From positions 62,001-126,000 of the forward strand of contig JAFGRY010000027.1 in NCBI GenBank assembly GCA_016934955.1: a stretch of 64,000 nt of DNA, written 5' to 3'. Source of the DNA: a bacterium (GTDB lineage Bacteria; Zhuqueibacterota; QNDG01; JAGLOF01). A model generated the notes under the pieces. That model was given only the letters and a program-made list of their open reading frames with translations. It had not been told where the DNA came from and made no database searches. The position numbers and the translations under genes are program-made. How positions within the stretch are numbered: position 1 is the first letter of the stretch; every line of letters starts with the position of its first letter. Shown piece by piece: positions 7,172-17,520 of this stretch.

Positions 7172-9856
7172 GTGAAACAGGCGGTCCCGTTCATCATCGT
7201 TCTAATCCTGCGGTTTCTCCCGGAAGGGCTGTTTGCACAGTCTGATGTCCCCTATAAAAATCCCTCCCTTTCGACGGAAGAGCGGGTTGCGGATCTGCTC
7301 TCCCGCATGACCCTGGAAGAGAAGTTCCGGCAGCTGTTCATGATCCCCGGCGATCCCCTGCGATCCGGGCATGACTATGGAAAGGGTATCTTCGGCCTGC
7401 AGGTTTCGACCCGCGGGTCGGCGGATCATGCGGCCGGGCAGCTGCTCGAGTACGGGGCCGGTGGATCCGCCCGGGCGGCGGCGGAACGCATAAACGCCAT
7501 TCAGCGCTATTTTAGGGAAGAGACACGGCTGGGAATTCCCATTATTGTTTTTGACGAAGCGCTGCACGGCCTGGTACGGGAAGGCGCCACCGCTTTTCCC
7601 CAGGCGATCGGTCTGGCCGCGACCTGGGACAAAGATCTGATGCGCCGGGTTGCCGGAGCGATCGCGCTCGAGGTCCGATCACGGGGCATACGGCAGATCC
7701 TTTCACCGGTGGTCAACATCGCCCGGGACGTCCGCTGGGGACGGGTGGAAGAAACCTACGGAGAGGATCCCCGCCTCACCGCGGAGATGGCGATCGCTTT
7801 CGTGAGCGAGTTTGAAACGCTGGGCGTGATTACGACACCGAAGCATTTCGTGGCCAACGTCGGTGACGGCGGCCGGGACAGTTACCCGATCCATTTCAGT
7901 GAGCGGCTGCTCGAGGAGATCTATTTCCCCGCGTTCAGGGCCTGTATTCAGGAGGGAGGCTCCCGTTCGGTGATGACGTCCTACAATTCCCTGGACGGCA
8001 GCCCCTGTACGGCCAGCGACCGGCTTCTGAACCGGATACTGAAGGATGCGTGGGGATTCCGGGGATTCGTCATTTCCGATGCCGGGGCCACCGGTGGAGC
8101 GAATGTGCTCCATTTTACCGCCCGTGACTATACGGAGTCTTCCGCGAACGCTCTAAACAACGGCCTGGATGTGATCTTTCAGACATCCCTTGATCATTTG
8201 CCGCTGTTCTATCCCGCGGCTGAACAGGGACTGATCCCGGAAACGGTGATCGACAGGGCGGTGGCCCGGGTGCTCACAGCGAAGGTTGATCTGGGGCTGT
8301 TCGATCAGCCCTATGTCGATCCGGAAGAAGCCGCCGCCGTGAATGGATGTGAGGCGCACCGGGAGCTGGCCCGGCAGGCAGCCCGGGAGTCCATCATCCT
8401 GCTGAAAAATGAGCCTACGGTTCTGCCGCTTTTAAAGAAGATCCGGTCCATCGCCGTCATCGGCCGGGATGCAGCCGAGGCTCGGCCCGGCGGATACAGC
8501 GGCCCGGGAGTGGAGCGGGTGAGCATTCTCGAGGGCATCAAGGCCCGTGCCGGCGGCGCAGTCCGGGTCGACTACGAGGAAGGGTGCGGCAGAGAGACGA
8601 TCGGCTATGTGAGCGTGCCCGCCGCACAGCTCTCCCATCTGAAAGACGGCCGGCGGATGCAGGGCCTGCTGGGAGCATATTACCGCAACAGGGATTGGGC
8701 CGGCGATCCGGTGCTGGTACGGAGCGACCCCCGCGTGCAATTCGGCTGGACACTTTACTCTCCTGATCCCGTGAAACTCGATTATGACTGGTACTCGGTG
8801 CGATGGACAGGGCAGATCACTGCCCCTGAATCCGGTCTCTACAGGATCGGATTAGAAGGCAACGACGGCTGGCGCCTCTGGATCGACGGTGCATGTATTC
8901 TCGACAATCTGCAGAAGCAGACCGTCCGCCGGGTCACCGCGGAGTACCGGTTTGAACGGGGCAGGCGGTACGATATTCGGATCGATTTTTATGAAACCAC
9001 AGGAAACGTACGTCTTGACCTCGTCTGGAATATGGGTGTGCACGACACCGTCGATGCGGCGATCACGGCGGCGGTGAAGTCCGCCCGGGAGAGCGATGCG
9101 GCCATCATCGTCGCGGGGATCGAAGAGGGTGAATTCCGGGACAGGGCCCTGCTGGGCCTTCCGGGACGCCAGGAGGAGATGATCCGGAGAGTCGCCGCGA
9201 CGGGCACGCCGGTGGTCGTCGTTCTCGTCGGCGGCAGCGCGGTGACCATGAGCGGCTGGATCGACGCGGCAGACGGCATCATCGATGTCTGGTACCCCGG
9301 AGACCGGGGGGGATATGCGGTGGCCGACGTGCTTTTCGGCGATTACAATCCGGCGGGCCGGCTCCCGATCACCTTTCCGGTCCACGAAGGACAGCTGCCT
9401 CTTTACTACAACCACAAGCCCGCCGGCCGGGGTGACGATTATCTGAACCTCACCGGTCATCCGCTCTTCCCGTTCGGGTTCGGTCTGAGCTATACGACAT
9501 TCACCTACAGTGATCTGGTATGTGAAAGAAAGCAGGTGCAGGCCGGAGAGCCTGTTCGCCTGACGTTTAGGCTGGCCAACTCCGGCTCAAGAGAGGGTGA
9601 TGAAGTGGTCCAGCTGTATATCAGGGATCTGTATGCCTCGGTTGCCCGGCCGGTGATGGAGCTGATCGATTTTCAGCGGATCCACCTGCGTGCCGGGGAG
9701 ATGCGGGAGGTTGGGTTCGAGATCCCCGCGGAACGCCTCTCCATGCTCGATAAAGACCTGAAGCGGGTGATCGAACCGGGAACCTTCCGTGTTATGGTCG
9801 GCGCCTCGTCCCGGGATATCAGGCTGCGGGACAGCATTGAAGTAGTGATACAGTAA
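7172..9856 (+). CDS. secreted glycoside hydrolase family 3 with inserted PA14 domain
   Basis: An 894-residue exported beta-glycosidase. A GTG at 7172, five bases after GGAGG, is the best start; it gives the signal peptide ending LPEGLFAQ. The GH3 N-terminal barrel spans about residues 30-380. Its nucleophile is Asp303 in FVISDAGA, and a KHF element lies upstream (TPKHFVAN). The GH3 C-terminal alpha/beta domain is split by a PA14 carbohydrate-binding module at about residues 490-620 (WTGQITAPESGLYRIGLEGN). A fibronectin-III-like domain closes the protein. The arrangement matches GH3 beta-glucosidases and xylosidases of Bacteroidetes. The exact sugar is not readable, but nearby GH43, GH127 and xylulokinase genes favour a pentose-containing glycan. 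Confidence 0.95.
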   Translation: MKQAVPFIIVLILRFLPEGLFAQSDVPYKNPSLSTEERVADLLSRMTLEEKFRQLFMIPGDPLRSGHDYGKGIFGLQVSTRGSADHAAGQLLEYGAGGSARAAAERINAIQRYFREETRLGIPIIVFDEALHGLVREGATAFPQAIGLAATWDKDLMRRVAGAIALEVRSRGIRQILSPVVNIARDVRWGRVEETYGEDPRLTAEMAIAFVSEFETLGVITTPKHFVANVGDGGRDSYPIHFSERLLEEIYFPAFRACIQEGGSRSVMTSYNSLDGSPCTASDRLLNRILKDAWGFRGFVISDAGATGGANVLHFTARDYTESSANALNNGLDVIFQTSLDHLPLFYPAAEQGLIPETVIDRAVARVLTAKVDLGLFDQPYVDPEEAAAVNGCEAHRELARQAARESIILLKNEPTVLPLLKKIRSIAVIGRDAAEARPGGYSGPGVERVSILEGIKARAGGAVRVDYEEGCGRETIGYVSVPAAQLSHLKDGRRMQGLLGAYYRNRDWAGDPVLVRSDPRVQFGWTLYSPDPVKLDYDWYSVRWTGQITAPESGLYRIGLEGNDGWRLWIDGACILDNLQKQTVRRVTAEYRFERGRRYDIRIDFYETTGNVRLDLVWNMGVHDTVDAAITAAVKSARESDAAIIVAGIEEGEFRDRALLGLPGRQEEMIRRVAATGTPVVVVLVGGSAVTMSGWIDAADGIIDVWYPGDRGGYAVADVLFGDYNPAGRLPITFPVHEGQLPLYYNHKPAGRGDDYLNLTGHPLFPFGFGLSYTTFTYSDLVCERKQVQAGEPVRLTFRLANSGSREGDEVVQLYIRDLYASVARPVMELIDFQRIHLRAGEMREVGFEIPAERLSMLDKDLKRVIEPGTFRVMVGASSRDIRLRDSIEVVIQ

Positions 9857-9907
9857 GATGATGTCCATGTCTTGAAATGCATTCAAACAGTTAATGGGTC
9901 GGTGTAT

Positions 9908-11380
9908 ATGCGAAGCGGAAATACATTTCGGAAACTCCCCTGTCTGTTTCTCTGTCTGCTGAACACTCTCAGCTGCGGCCGCGGAAACGGCACAAACGAC
10001 TTTATGGGATTCTGGCAGGGTCCGCATCCCGAATCACCGGAGAAAACGTTTGTGATTTATCTGCAGAGTCACGACGACGGTCCGTCCGCAAAGGGGTTCT
10101 GGAGACACCTGGGTTACTATGATTCGGCATTCGGGGTAGACAGTGTCCGGATCGCCGGAGACAGTCTTTTCTTTTTCGTGCCAATCTGGAATTGCCGGTA
10201 CAGCGGGCGGTTACGGACCGCCGGAACGATTGAGGGCGGATTCAGCTGTCCGGAAGAACCGTTCGATCCCGTGGCATTGGAAAAATGTGATGATGCGGCA
10301 CGCTATCTGATCGAGGCGAAGCCGGGCTGCAGCAGCCTGGACTTTCGCTATGTCTACACAGTGCCTGCCGGTGCCGAACCCGGGCTGGCGACGGCCGCAC
10401 TCGGGTCAGCAGGCGACACCCTCTTCGTGGAAACGCTGATCGGGGAGATCATTCAGGGCGGATACGGGCGGATCAATTCTTTTCTGCTCATAAAAAACGG
10501 AAGCCTCGTCTGTGAGGAATACTTCTACGGCTACAGCGCGACCGTCCTGCACCAGATAGAGTCGGTAACCAAGAGTGTTACGTCGCTGCTGATCGGGATC
10601 GCGATGGACAGGGGATCGATCGCATCCATCGATGAGCCCCTGTGGCGGCTGTTGCCGCAGTATGAGCACCTGCGAACCGCTCCCTACCGTGAGATCACGC
10701 TGCGGCACCTGCTCACAATGAGCGCCGGTTTCGAACAAAATGACCAGAATGTGTTCCAGGCGGCTGACCGCATCGAGTACGCGCTGCACCGGAAGCTGGT
10801 CGACCGTCCCGGAAGCACATTCAGGTATGACGGGGGCTGCACAGAGATACTCGGCGCCGTCCTCAGGGAAGGGACGGGAATGTTCGCGGACCGGTTTGCG
10901 CAAGAGTATCTGTTCGCCCCCCTGGGAATAGAGCACGTTGACTGGGAGATTCTCAAGCAGAACGGCTATCCCTGCATGGCCGGATCGCTGAGAATGAGGC
11001 CGCGGGACATGGCCAGACTGGGGACGCTTGTTCTGAACGGGGGCACATGGAGAGGCGCACGGGTCGTTTCTCAGGACTGGCTGTACCGCTCGACGGCAAA
11101 GCAGCTGCACACGCACATAACGGGTGATGAGTACGGGTTCCAGTGGTGGCGTATCACCCTGGGGTCGGGGGATCAGGCGGTGGAGGCGGTTTGGGCAAAC
11201 GGCCTCGGCTCCCAATTTATCTATATCATTCCCGCGCTGCGCACGGTGATCGTGACGACGGGACATAATTACGAGTACGATTCATGGGCGATCAGTGCGG
11301 GAATCGGCCGACTCTGTCATTTACTTCGGGGACAGGCGCCCGCCCGCACCGTCACCGATGACTCCGGAGGCCGTTTATGA
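9908..11380 (+). CDS. exported serine hydrolase, beta-lactamase (class C) fold
   Basis: A 490-residue protein with an N-terminal hydrophobic segment ending in LLNTLSC, which may be an atypical lipoprotein signal. A region of about 120 residues of unknown fold ([15 protein letters not shown] onward) follows. Then comes a beta-lactamase/DD-peptidase-like domain with the SxxK catalytic motif in [12 protein letters not shown] and a Tyr-containing second motif ([11 protein letters not shown]). The family includes esterases, peptidases and penicillin-binding-like enzymes, so the substrate is open. An in-frame TTG at 9872 was rejected in favour of the ATG that starts the signal segment. The gene overlaps the next by 4 bp. 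Confidence 0.85.
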   Translation: MRSGNTFRKLPCLFLCLLNTLSCGRGNGTNDFMGFWQGPHPESPEKTFVIYLQSHDDGPSAKGFWRHLGYYDSAFGVDSVRIAGDSLFFFVPIWNCRYSGRLRTAGTIEGGFSCPEEPFDPVALEKCDDAARYLIEAKPGCSSLDFRYVYTVPAGAEPGLATAALGSAGDTLFVETLIGEIIQGGYGRINSFLLIKNGSLVCEEYFYGYSATVLHQIESVTKSVTSLLIGIAMDRGSIASIDEPLWRLLPQYEHLRTAPYREITLRHLLTMSAGFEQNDQNVFQAADRIEYALHRKLVDRPGSTFRYDGGCTEILGAVLREGTGMFADRFAQEYLFAPLGIEHVDWEILKQNGYPCMAGSLRMRPRDMARLGTLVLNGGTWRGARVVSQDWLYRSTAKQLHTHITGDEYGFQWWRITLGSGDQAVEAVWANGLGSQFIYIIPALRTVIVTTGHNYEYDSWAISAGIGRLCHLLRGQAPARTVTDDSGGRL

Positions 11381-13548
11381 AGCACGGTATGTCAGCGCAT
11401 GGACGTCGGGCGGCATCGCTCTCGCGGGAGGATGCGGCCGCCCTGCCTGCCGACGGCGGCCCGGAATACAACCGTCTGATCTTCGAAAAAAGTCCCTACC
11501 TGCTCCAGCATGCCGGCAATCCGGTGGACTGGTATCCATGGAGTGACGAGGCCTTTGCCCGGGCTGCGGCCGAGGATAAGCCGGTGTTTCTCTCCATCGG
11601 CTACGCTACCTGTCACTGGTGCCATGTCATGGAACGTGAGGCCTTCGAGGACGAGGAGGTGGCGGCGATCCTCAACAGCGGATTCATCTGCATCAAAGTC
11701 GACCGGGAAGAGCGCCCCGATATCGACAAAATCTACATGACCGCCTGTCAGGCCATGACCCGCAGCGGCGGCTGGCCCCTGACGATCATTATGACCCCGG
11801 ATAAACGGCCGTTCTTCGCCGGCACCTACATTCCGAAAACGGGTGTGCAGCAGCATCCCGGCCTGCTCGACCTGCTGCCCCGGGTGCTCAGCCTCTGGAG
11901 CGATGACCGGGAACGGCTGACCGGGAGCGCCGACGAGATCGTACGGGTGCTCAGGGGTTTGCATACAGCGACCGGCGGCGAACGCATTGACGAAGCCGTC
12001 CTCGATGAGGCCTTTGCCGGGCTGCGGGATCGCTTCGACAGCCGGTACGGAGGGTTCGGACAGGCACCGAAGTTCCCTTCTCCTCATACGCTTATCTTTC
12101 TGCTCCGCTACGGGCACCGCCGCGGCAATGACCGGGCCCTGGAGATGGCCGCGTTCACGCTCGAGCATATGCGTATGGGCGGCATTTTCGATCAGGTCGG
12201 TTTGGGCATGCATCGGTATGCAACGGACAGGGAGTGGCTGCTACCCCATTTCGAGAAGATGCTCTACGATCAGGCGCTCACCGTACTGGCCTGTCTGGAA
12301 GCGTTTCAGGCTGTCGGTGAGGAGTGTCATGCCCGGACCGCGCGGGAGATACTGAGCTATGTCCTGCGGGAGCTGACCTCCCCCGAGGGCGGATTTTATT
12401 CCGCGGAAGACGCGGACAGTGAGGGCGAGGAGGGGCTCTACTATCTCTGGACCCCGGAGGAACTCGAGGAGCTTCTGGGTGAAGATGACGCCGGGTTCGT
12501 CCGCAGACTGTTCGGAGTGGAAGCCGGGGGCAATTTCCGGGACCAGAGCACCGGACGGACAACGGGCCGCAGCATTTTCCATCTGAAAGAGAGTCTGGAG
12601 AGGCTGTCAGAAACAGAACCGGGGGTGAGGGAGCGCTGGGAGGTGATCCGGCCGGTGCTGCTTGACCGCAGGAGCCGCCGCGCGCATCCGCTGCTCGACG
12701 ACAAGATCCTTACCGACTGGAACGGGCTTATGATCGCGGCTCTGGCCCGGGCCGGCATGGTCCTGGAGAACGACGACTACACGGCCGCGGCCGCCCGGGC
12801 GGCTGCTTTCATCCTGCGGACGATGCGGAATGAAGAGGGGCGGCTGCTGAAGCGGTACCGGGAGGGAGAGGCGGCCCTGCCGGCTCATCTGGAAGATTAC
12901 GCGTTTATGGTCTGGGGGCTGATCGAACTTTATGAAGCGACATTCGAGGCAGCATGGCTGGAAGAGGCCGTCGCGCTGAACGAGCGGATGCTGGCCGATT
13001 TTCGCGATAACGAGAACGGGGGGTTGTTTTTCACGTCCGGGGATGGTGAGGAGCTGCTGTTCCGCAGCAAGGAGATTTTCGATGACGCGACGCCGTCGGG
13101 TAATTCGGCGGCTGCGCTCAATCTGCTGCGGCTGGCCCGGCTCACCGGCAGCAGCGGCCTCGAACGGGAGGCCGGGGTGATCATGAATGCGTTCGCCGGT
13201 GAGATAAGGCGGCTTCCCATGGGCGCCACCCACCTGCTTTCAGCGGTGATGTTCTCTCTCGGTCCGACCGGTGAAGTGGTGATCGCCGGCAGTGAGGAAG
13301 AGAGGGGCGCCCGGGAGATGCTGCGGGCCGTGCGCCGTGTTTACGCTCCGGGGCTTACCGTCCTGTATAAACCGGCGGATGAGAGCACGCGGATTACCCG
13401 CCTGGCTCCCTTCACCGAGCCGTTTTGCCCCGTGGACGGGAATGCCGCCGCCTACGTATGCAGAAATTTCAGCTGCAGCATGCCGGTCACCGATATCGGG
13501 GAGATGCTCGCGCTGATAACAGCCGTACAAACTCCGGGAGGACGCTGA
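11377..13548 (+). CDS. thioredoxin-domain protein of the DUF255/SPATA20 (YyaL) family
   Basis: A 723-residue protein. The N-terminal thioredoxin-like domain begins with the family signature [13 protein letters not shown] and carries a CHWC redox motif (Cys79-His-Trp-Cys82) followed by HVMERE. The rest is an alpha/alpha-barrel resembling N-acylglucosamine 2-epimerase or glycosidase barrels ([36 protein letters not shown]). The full length matches YyaL of Bacillus and human SPATA20, whose reaction is not settled. No signal peptide is seen, so it should be cytoplasmic. It sits in an overlapping block between the serine hydrolase (4 bp) and the GNAT (1 bp). Confidence 0.93.
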   Translation: MKHGMSAHGRRAASLSREDAAALPADGGPEYNRLIFEKSPYLLQHAGNPVDWYPWSDEAFARAAAEDKPVFLSIGYATCHWCHVMEREAFEDEEVAAILNSGFICIKVDREERPDIDKIYMTACQAMTRSGGWPLTIIMTPDKRPFFAGTYIPKTGVQQHPGLLDLLPRVLSLWSDDRERLTGSADEIVRVLRGLHTATGGERIDEAVLDEAFAGLRDRFDSRYGGFGQAPKFPSPHTLIFLLRYGHRRGNDRALEMAAFTLEHMRMGGIFDQVGLGMHRYATDREWLLPHFEKMLYDQALTVLACLEAFQAVGEECHARTAREILSYVLRELTSPEGGFYSAEDADSEGEEGLYYLWTPEELEELLGEDDAGFVRRLFGVEAGGNFRDQSTGRTTGRSIFHLKESLERLSETEPGVRERWEVIRPVLLDRRSRRAHPLLDDKILTDWNGLMIAALARAGMVLENDDYTAAAARAAAFILRTMRNEEGRLLKRYREGEAALPAHLEDYAFMVWGLIELYEATFEAAWLEEAVALNERMLADFRDNENGGLFFTSGDGEELLFRSKEIFDDATPSGNSAAALNLLRLARLTGSSGLEREAGVIMNAFAGEIRRLPMGATHLLSAVMFSLGPTGEVVIAGSEEERGAREMLRAVRRVYAPGLTVLYKPADESTRITRLAPFTEPFCPVDGNAAAYVCRNFSCSMPVTDIGEMLALITAVQTPGGR

Positions 13549-13823
13549 TGGACATTGATATTATCCACGATGAAAAACGGATGGTGTTTTACGCTGACGT
13601 TGAAGGGAAGCGGTCGGTGCTGGAATATGAAAAAAAAGGGGACACGATCCGGTGCTACCATACATTCGTGCCGTCGGAACTCCGCGGCTATCACATCGGA
13701 TCCAAGCTCTGCCGGGCCGCCCTGGACTGGGCGAAAGCGCAGGGGTATATGGTCCACCCGACTTGCAGCTTCGTTCGTCTTTATACCCGGCGAAAAAAGG
13801 AATATCGGGATATGATTATCTGA
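13548..13823 (+). CDS. small GNAT-family N-acetyltransferase (YjdJ-like)
   Basis: A 91-residue acetyltransferase of the short YjdJ type (GNAT_2-like, half the usual GNAT size). It shows the acetyl-CoA-binding loop as VPSELRGYHIGSKL, then CRAALDWAKAQGYMVHPTCS and the C-terminal end VRLYTRRKKEYRDMI. The start ATG shares its first base with the stop of the DUF255 gene (TGATG). The acceptor is unknown. A GC hairpin without a T run follows at 13868-13889. Confidence 0.88.
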   Translation: MDIDIIHDEKRMVFYADVEGKRSVLEYEKKGDTIRCYHTFVPSELRGYHIGSKLCRAALDWAKAQGYMVHPTCSFVRLYTRRKKEYRDMII

Positions 13824-13867
13824 TGCCATCCTTTTCATTACATTTTTGAAGGTCGTGCTTCGCGAGA

Positions 13868-13889
13868 GGGCTGCAGGCAAAGGCAGCCC
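13868..13889. other. hairpin in the A+T-rich gap before the T9SS gene
   Basis: GGGCTGC at 13868-13874 pairs with GCAGCCC at 13883-13889 across an 8-base loop. No T run follows, so it is a weak terminator at best. The rest of the gap to 14025 is A+T-rich. It holds the octamer TGTACATT twice (13908 and 13942) and a loose promoter (TTGATT at 13975, TAAAAT at 14000, spacer 19). The AAGGAGG ribosome site of the next gene is strong. Confidence 0.4.
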
Positions 13890-14025
13890 CCGGGGTATCA
13901 GCCGGCATGTACATTTACCATTGTTTTTCTTGGTTTCTTATTGTACATTCCATTATTCACCAATTACCACCATTTTGATTGCACATCTTTATCTATTTGT
14001 AAAATAATAGTTTAAGGAGGCGAGT

Positions 14026-16041
14026 ATGAAGTCTTGTAAGAGATTTATACAGCCGATTCCTGTATTGTTGTTATGTACTTTGGCCCTGCAGCCGATTACC
14101 GCTGTTATCGCTCAGACTGCTCATATTTCAGGGCATATCCGCACTTCGGATGGAACACCGATCCCTGGGGTTCAATTGAGTCCTTCCCTGACCGAGACAG
14201 ATGCTAATGGATTCTATGACATATTGCTGGGGGCAATGTTTGGAGTTATTGTTATACCTCAGAAGGACGGCTGGACTTTTTCTCCGGAATTATTGGGATA
14301 TGCGGGCGGCGGCACCTGGACCAATCAGGATTATGTGGGGACCAATGTCGGCGGCGGTGGCTCGGTTACCAATCATATCATAACGTTTGCTGAAGATCGA
14401 TACAAAGCCGTATACGGATATCGCCTGTACCGGGGCGGTCCGAACACTTTAATTGATACAGAATTCGGACTGGACTTCTATGTCGCCTTTGGCGATATGA
14501 TGATTTTAAATACAGCGGCACTCAATTATCATCTTGCTTTTTCACCAAATACACCTTCCGGACCAGATCCAAGAGGCAGAATTGTAATTACGTTTAATAA
14601 CAAGCAGGAGTATGTCCGCATTAAACTTACTACCGACGGCATCCCCATACACCAGCCTGCATATCTGCGTGTCTCATATTTCCGGGATACAAATCCGACG
14701 GATCCCCTCTATAGCCATGACGGAAGCGGTACTGTTGAGTATACAGATACGAATACAGGAATCAAAATGCTGATTGTTGATACCCATTTTGAGGAAAATA
14801 CTATTGATGAGATTGAGTTCAGACAGCTGGGACAGGCCGAAACAAAACCAACTCCCTCCACCCTGATCGCTCTGAGCGGGTTCCATCAGGCTATCCCCCT
14901 GGCCTGGCAGGCGCCGGCAACCCGGGCCCCCCAGGGATACCATATTTACCGCAGCACTTCATCCGGCGGATCTTACCAGAGGGTAGCAAGCAATGTGCAG
15001 GCAACCTGTTACAGGGATGCGGTTTATACGAATGATGTGTATTACTATGTTGTCACGGCTGTTTATTCCGACGGTGAGAGCGACTATTCGGCTGAGAAGT
15101 CAGCCCAGGTCACCCTGGACGGGAATACCGGACAATCCGGCTGGACATCCTCCCCGCCGACGATTGACGGTACTATAAACAGCAGTGAGTGGCAGGGTGC
15201 AGAAACCACCGTCATCAGCTATCCCGGCGGAAGCGGCGATGTTATCATGTACGTGATGAGCACTGGTACCCATCTCTACCTGGCCGTGGATAATCCCCGT
15301 GATTTGACGCTTGACAATGGTGACAATTTTTCCTTATTCATCGATAGTGATCACAATCGTGAATGGCCCGCGGCAGGAACCGGTCATGACGGGATGCTGC
15401 GCTTTACATGGAATGACGGTCCAACTGTCTGGTATCGGTCCATGTACGGCATATGGCCTGATGAGATGTCCGCCAGTGCCTGGACAAATCCAACTGAAAC
15501 TCTGCAAAATATGTCCACATCATCCGGTCATGTCCAATATGAGGCAAGGATTGACCTTGATTCATATATCATCGATGCATCCGCCGGAAATGAGATCGGG
15601 TTATGTATATTTGTCTGGGATAACAGCACCTATACTTTTAGCGCCCTAAAACCATTCGAAACGGAGTATCTGGAGCCGTTGACAACGGGCTATTTCTGGA
15701 GTTACGGCCCTTTTGCCTACATGGATTTTGCCATTGCCGGTGATACGGATGTTGCATTGGAGATTGCAGCCCGTCCGGAAGCGTTCGTATTGCTGCAGAA
15801 TTATCCCAACCCCTTTAATCACGAGACGACCATCCGCTTCAGCCTTCCCTTTCAGGGTCCGGTTCAACTGCAGGTCTATAATTTGAGTGGTGAGAAAACT
15901 ACTACTCTGCTCAATGAAACCATGGCACCGGGAGAGCATGCGGTCAGGTGGAATGCAGAAGGGCTGTCCAGCGGCATTTATCTGTACAGGCTGACGGCAG
16001 GAAATAATATACAGGTGAGGAAACTGATTTTACAGAAGTAG
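14026..16041 (+). CDS. secreted multidomain protein with CBM9/DOMON-like domain and T9SS sorting tail
   Basis: A 671-residue secreted protein with a signal peptide ending AVIAQ. A carboxypeptidase-regulatory/SpaA-like sandwich follows (residues about 32-100, ISGHIRTSDGTPIPGVQLS), then an unrecognised beta-rich part. A fibronectin-III domain is at about 285-365 and a CBM9-like sandwich at about 372-560 (PPTIDGTINSSEWQGAE, FSLFIDSDHNREW). The last 90 residues are a type-A T9SS/FlgD-like sorting domain (LLQNYPNPFNHETTIRFSLP) ending in SGIYLYRL and KLILQK. It is probably anchored at or released from the cell surface. Its DNA is richer in A+T than the neighbours, which fits recent transfer or surface-gene turnover. 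No catalytic domain is seen. A strong bidirectional terminator follows. Confidence 0.88.
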   Translation: MKSCKRFIQPIPVLLLCTLALQPITAVIAQTAHISGHIRTSDGTPIPGVQLSPSLTETDANGFYDILLGAMFGVIVIPQKDGWTFSPELLGYAGGGTWTNQDYVGTNVGGGGSVTNHIITFAEDRYKAVYGYRLYRGGPNTLIDTEFGLDFYVAFGDMMILNTAALNYHLAFSPNTPSGPDPRGRIVITFNNKQEYVRIKLTTDGIPIHQPAYLRVSYFRDTNPTDPLYSHDGSGTVEYTDTNTGIKMLIVDTHFEENTIDEIEFRQLGQAETKPTPSTLIALSGFHQAIPLAWQAPATRAPQGYHIYRSTSSGGSYQRVASNVQATCYRDAVYTNDVYYYVVTAVYSDGESDYSAEKSAQVTLDGNTGQSGWTSSPPTIDGTINSSEWQGAETTVISYPGGSGDVIMYVMSTGTHLYLAVDNPRDLTLDNGDNFSLFIDSDHNREWPAAGTGHDGMLRFTWNDGPTVWYRSMYGIWPDEMSASAWTNPTETLQNMSTSSGHVQYEARIDLDSYIIDASAGNEIGLCIFVWDNSTYTFSALKPFETEYLEPLTTGYFWSYGPFAYMDFAIAGDTDVALEIAARPEAFVLLQNYPNPFNHETTIRFSLPFQGPVQLQVYNLSGEKTTTLLNETMAPGEHAVRWNAEGLSSGIYLYRLTAGNNIQVRKLILQK

Positions 16042-16138
16042 AATTCGCATCGAGCCCGGTTGCTGCAAACAAGTAAACATTACCCAAAATGATGGTATTT
16101 CTGCTTGAGATGTGAATTAGCCTGACCGTTTGGGCCAT

Positions 16139-16171
16139 AAAAAAACCCGGATCAATCGATCCGGGTTTTTT
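16139..16171. terminator. bidirectional Rho-independent terminator
   Basis: AAAAACCCGGATC at 16141-16153 pairs perfectly with GATCCGGGTTTTT at 16158-16170 around a 4-base AATC loop. A runs on one side and T runs on the other allow termination in both directions. It separates the T9SS gene (plus) from the convergent Spy-like gene (minus). Confidence 0.93.
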
Positions 16172-16189
16172 GCAAAGGAATCCAGCTGA

Positions 16190-17242
16190 TTACTTTTTTT
16201 CTTCTTTTTCAACTTTTTTCACGATCACCTTCATGCCTTCCTCCCTATCACCGGATGCGGCCTTCAGTGCCGCTTCCTTTTCTTCAATGGCCTTCAGGTC
16301 CTTGATCACCTCGGTCCTGCCGTCCGCATGCTTGATTATCATGATGCTTTCGCCGGGATGCTCTTCGAGAATTTTTTTCAGATCCTCATCTTCTATTTCT
16401 TTGATGCTGGCCGGGGCATGGTGCTCATCGCCTTCCCTGATCCTGACCTTGATCATCTTTTTCCCGCCTTCCCCGGTCTCTGCTGCTGTTATCTCATCGA
16501 TATCCACGTCTTCCAGGATGATTTTTTCCGCGGTTATTTCATCCCCTTCCCCGATTTTTTTCAGGATCCTGACGGTCTTCTCACCGTCGTTGTCCGCGGT
16601 GACATAGACATCGTATTTCATCTCTTTTCCGGCAAGGGAGTCTTTTTCACATTCCACGATGATGGTACCGGCCTCATCCCTGCCGGTTTTCTTCTTCACC
16701 TGCCAGACAGCGCCTTTACCGTCCTGAGTATTGAATTCATACACGGCTCTGGGCACGTCAGCCGTTTTACCCCCTTCTATCCAGACTTTGCCGTCCCCGT
16801 CTTCATGAAAGAAAACGTTTTCTTTGGCGGGCGCGTCCTTTTGAAAGGCAAGCGCGTGAAACGGATTACGCAATTTTTTATACAGCGTGCGCTGTTCGGG
16901 AGTAAGCAGCGCCTCGGCCTCGACCCCTGCTTTCACCGGCGCGAACTCCCGGTCCGCTTTCAGGGACGCCAGATCGTGGTACTTTTTCTCGATTGCTTTC
17001 AGGTTTTTCGCCGGATCGCGTTTCAAATCATCCAGTTCCACTTCCGCGAGTTTATAATTCGCCTCGATTTTAATACACCGTTTCTGAAGATCCGAGTCAA
17101 GATCCTGAATCTGCTGAACCTGTGCCTCGCTCAGGCCGAGCTCCTCTTCGAGAGACAGCATCCAGTCCAGTGTTACCGTCTGCTGGGCGGTCAGCGAGGC
17201 TGTCAGGACCAGCATAATCAGGAGAATAATTGATTTTTTCAT
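16190..17242 (-). CDS. Spy/CpxP-like periplasmic protein with long charged C-terminal region
   Basis: A 350-residue exported protein; the ATG at 17242 follows GGAGGGAAAC. The signal peptide (MKKSIILLIMLVLTASLTAQ) is followed by a Spy/CpxP (LTxxQ) helical domain at about residues 25-125. This has two family repeats, LGLSEAQVQQIQ and LLTPEQRTLYKKL. Such domains act as ATP-independent periplasmic chaperones or metal/envelope-stress sensors. The remaining 220 residues are very rich in Lys, Glu and Asp, and repeat beta-like units containing KTVRILKKIGEGDE, MIKVRIREGDEHH and GMKVIVKKVEKEEKK. This extension is not part of classical Spy (about 160 residues) and I do not recognise it. No two-component system is adjacent. 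Confidence 0.78.
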   Translation of the reverse strand: MKKSIILLIMLVLTASLTAQQTVTLDWMLSLEEELGLSEAQVQQIQDLDSDLQKRCIKIEANYKLAEVELDDLKRDPAKNLKAIEKKYHDLASLKADREFAPVKAGVEAEALLTPEQRTLYKKLRNPFHALAFQKDAPAKENVFFHEDGDGKVWIEGGKTADVPRAVYEFNTQDGKGAVWQVKKKTGRDEAGTIIVECEKDSLAGKEMKYDVYVTADNDGEKTVRILKKIGEGDEITAEKIILEDVDIDEITAAETGEGGKKMIKVRIREGDEHHAPASIKEIEDEDLKKILEEHPGESIMIIKHADGRTEVIKDLKAIEEKEAALKAASGDREEGMKVIVKKVEKEEKK

Positions 17243-17466
17243 TGTTTCCCTCCGTTCGTGTACGTGTGACAATGTATTTCATATGCAGCGTATTATCAAG
17301 CGGTTTCTGTTTACAAAACCGGTTTCTCGAGAACCGGCGATCTGTATATGCGGTACTGTGGCAATAAATGACTTTCCTGTGTCCCGGACACTGATTATAT
17401 TCAGATGGAAGCAAAATTGTCATTCCGCGTTAATCTGCTGTCGCGTGCAGGTTTAACGGAATCATC

Positions 17467-17503
17467 GCCGACAAGTTCCCGTCGGCAACACCCTGGCGGG
17501 GTG
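17467..17503 (+). other. two short hairpins in the leader of the M20 peptidase gene
   Basis: GCCGAC at 17467 pairs with GTCGGC at 17481, and CACCC pairs with GGGTG at about 17490-17503, just before the GGAGGTG ribosome site. They could shape the 5' leader. They match no riboswitch class that I know. The wider gap from 17243 holds nothing else I can name. Confidence 0.3.
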
Positions 17504-17520
17504 AATGGAGGTGTCGTTAT

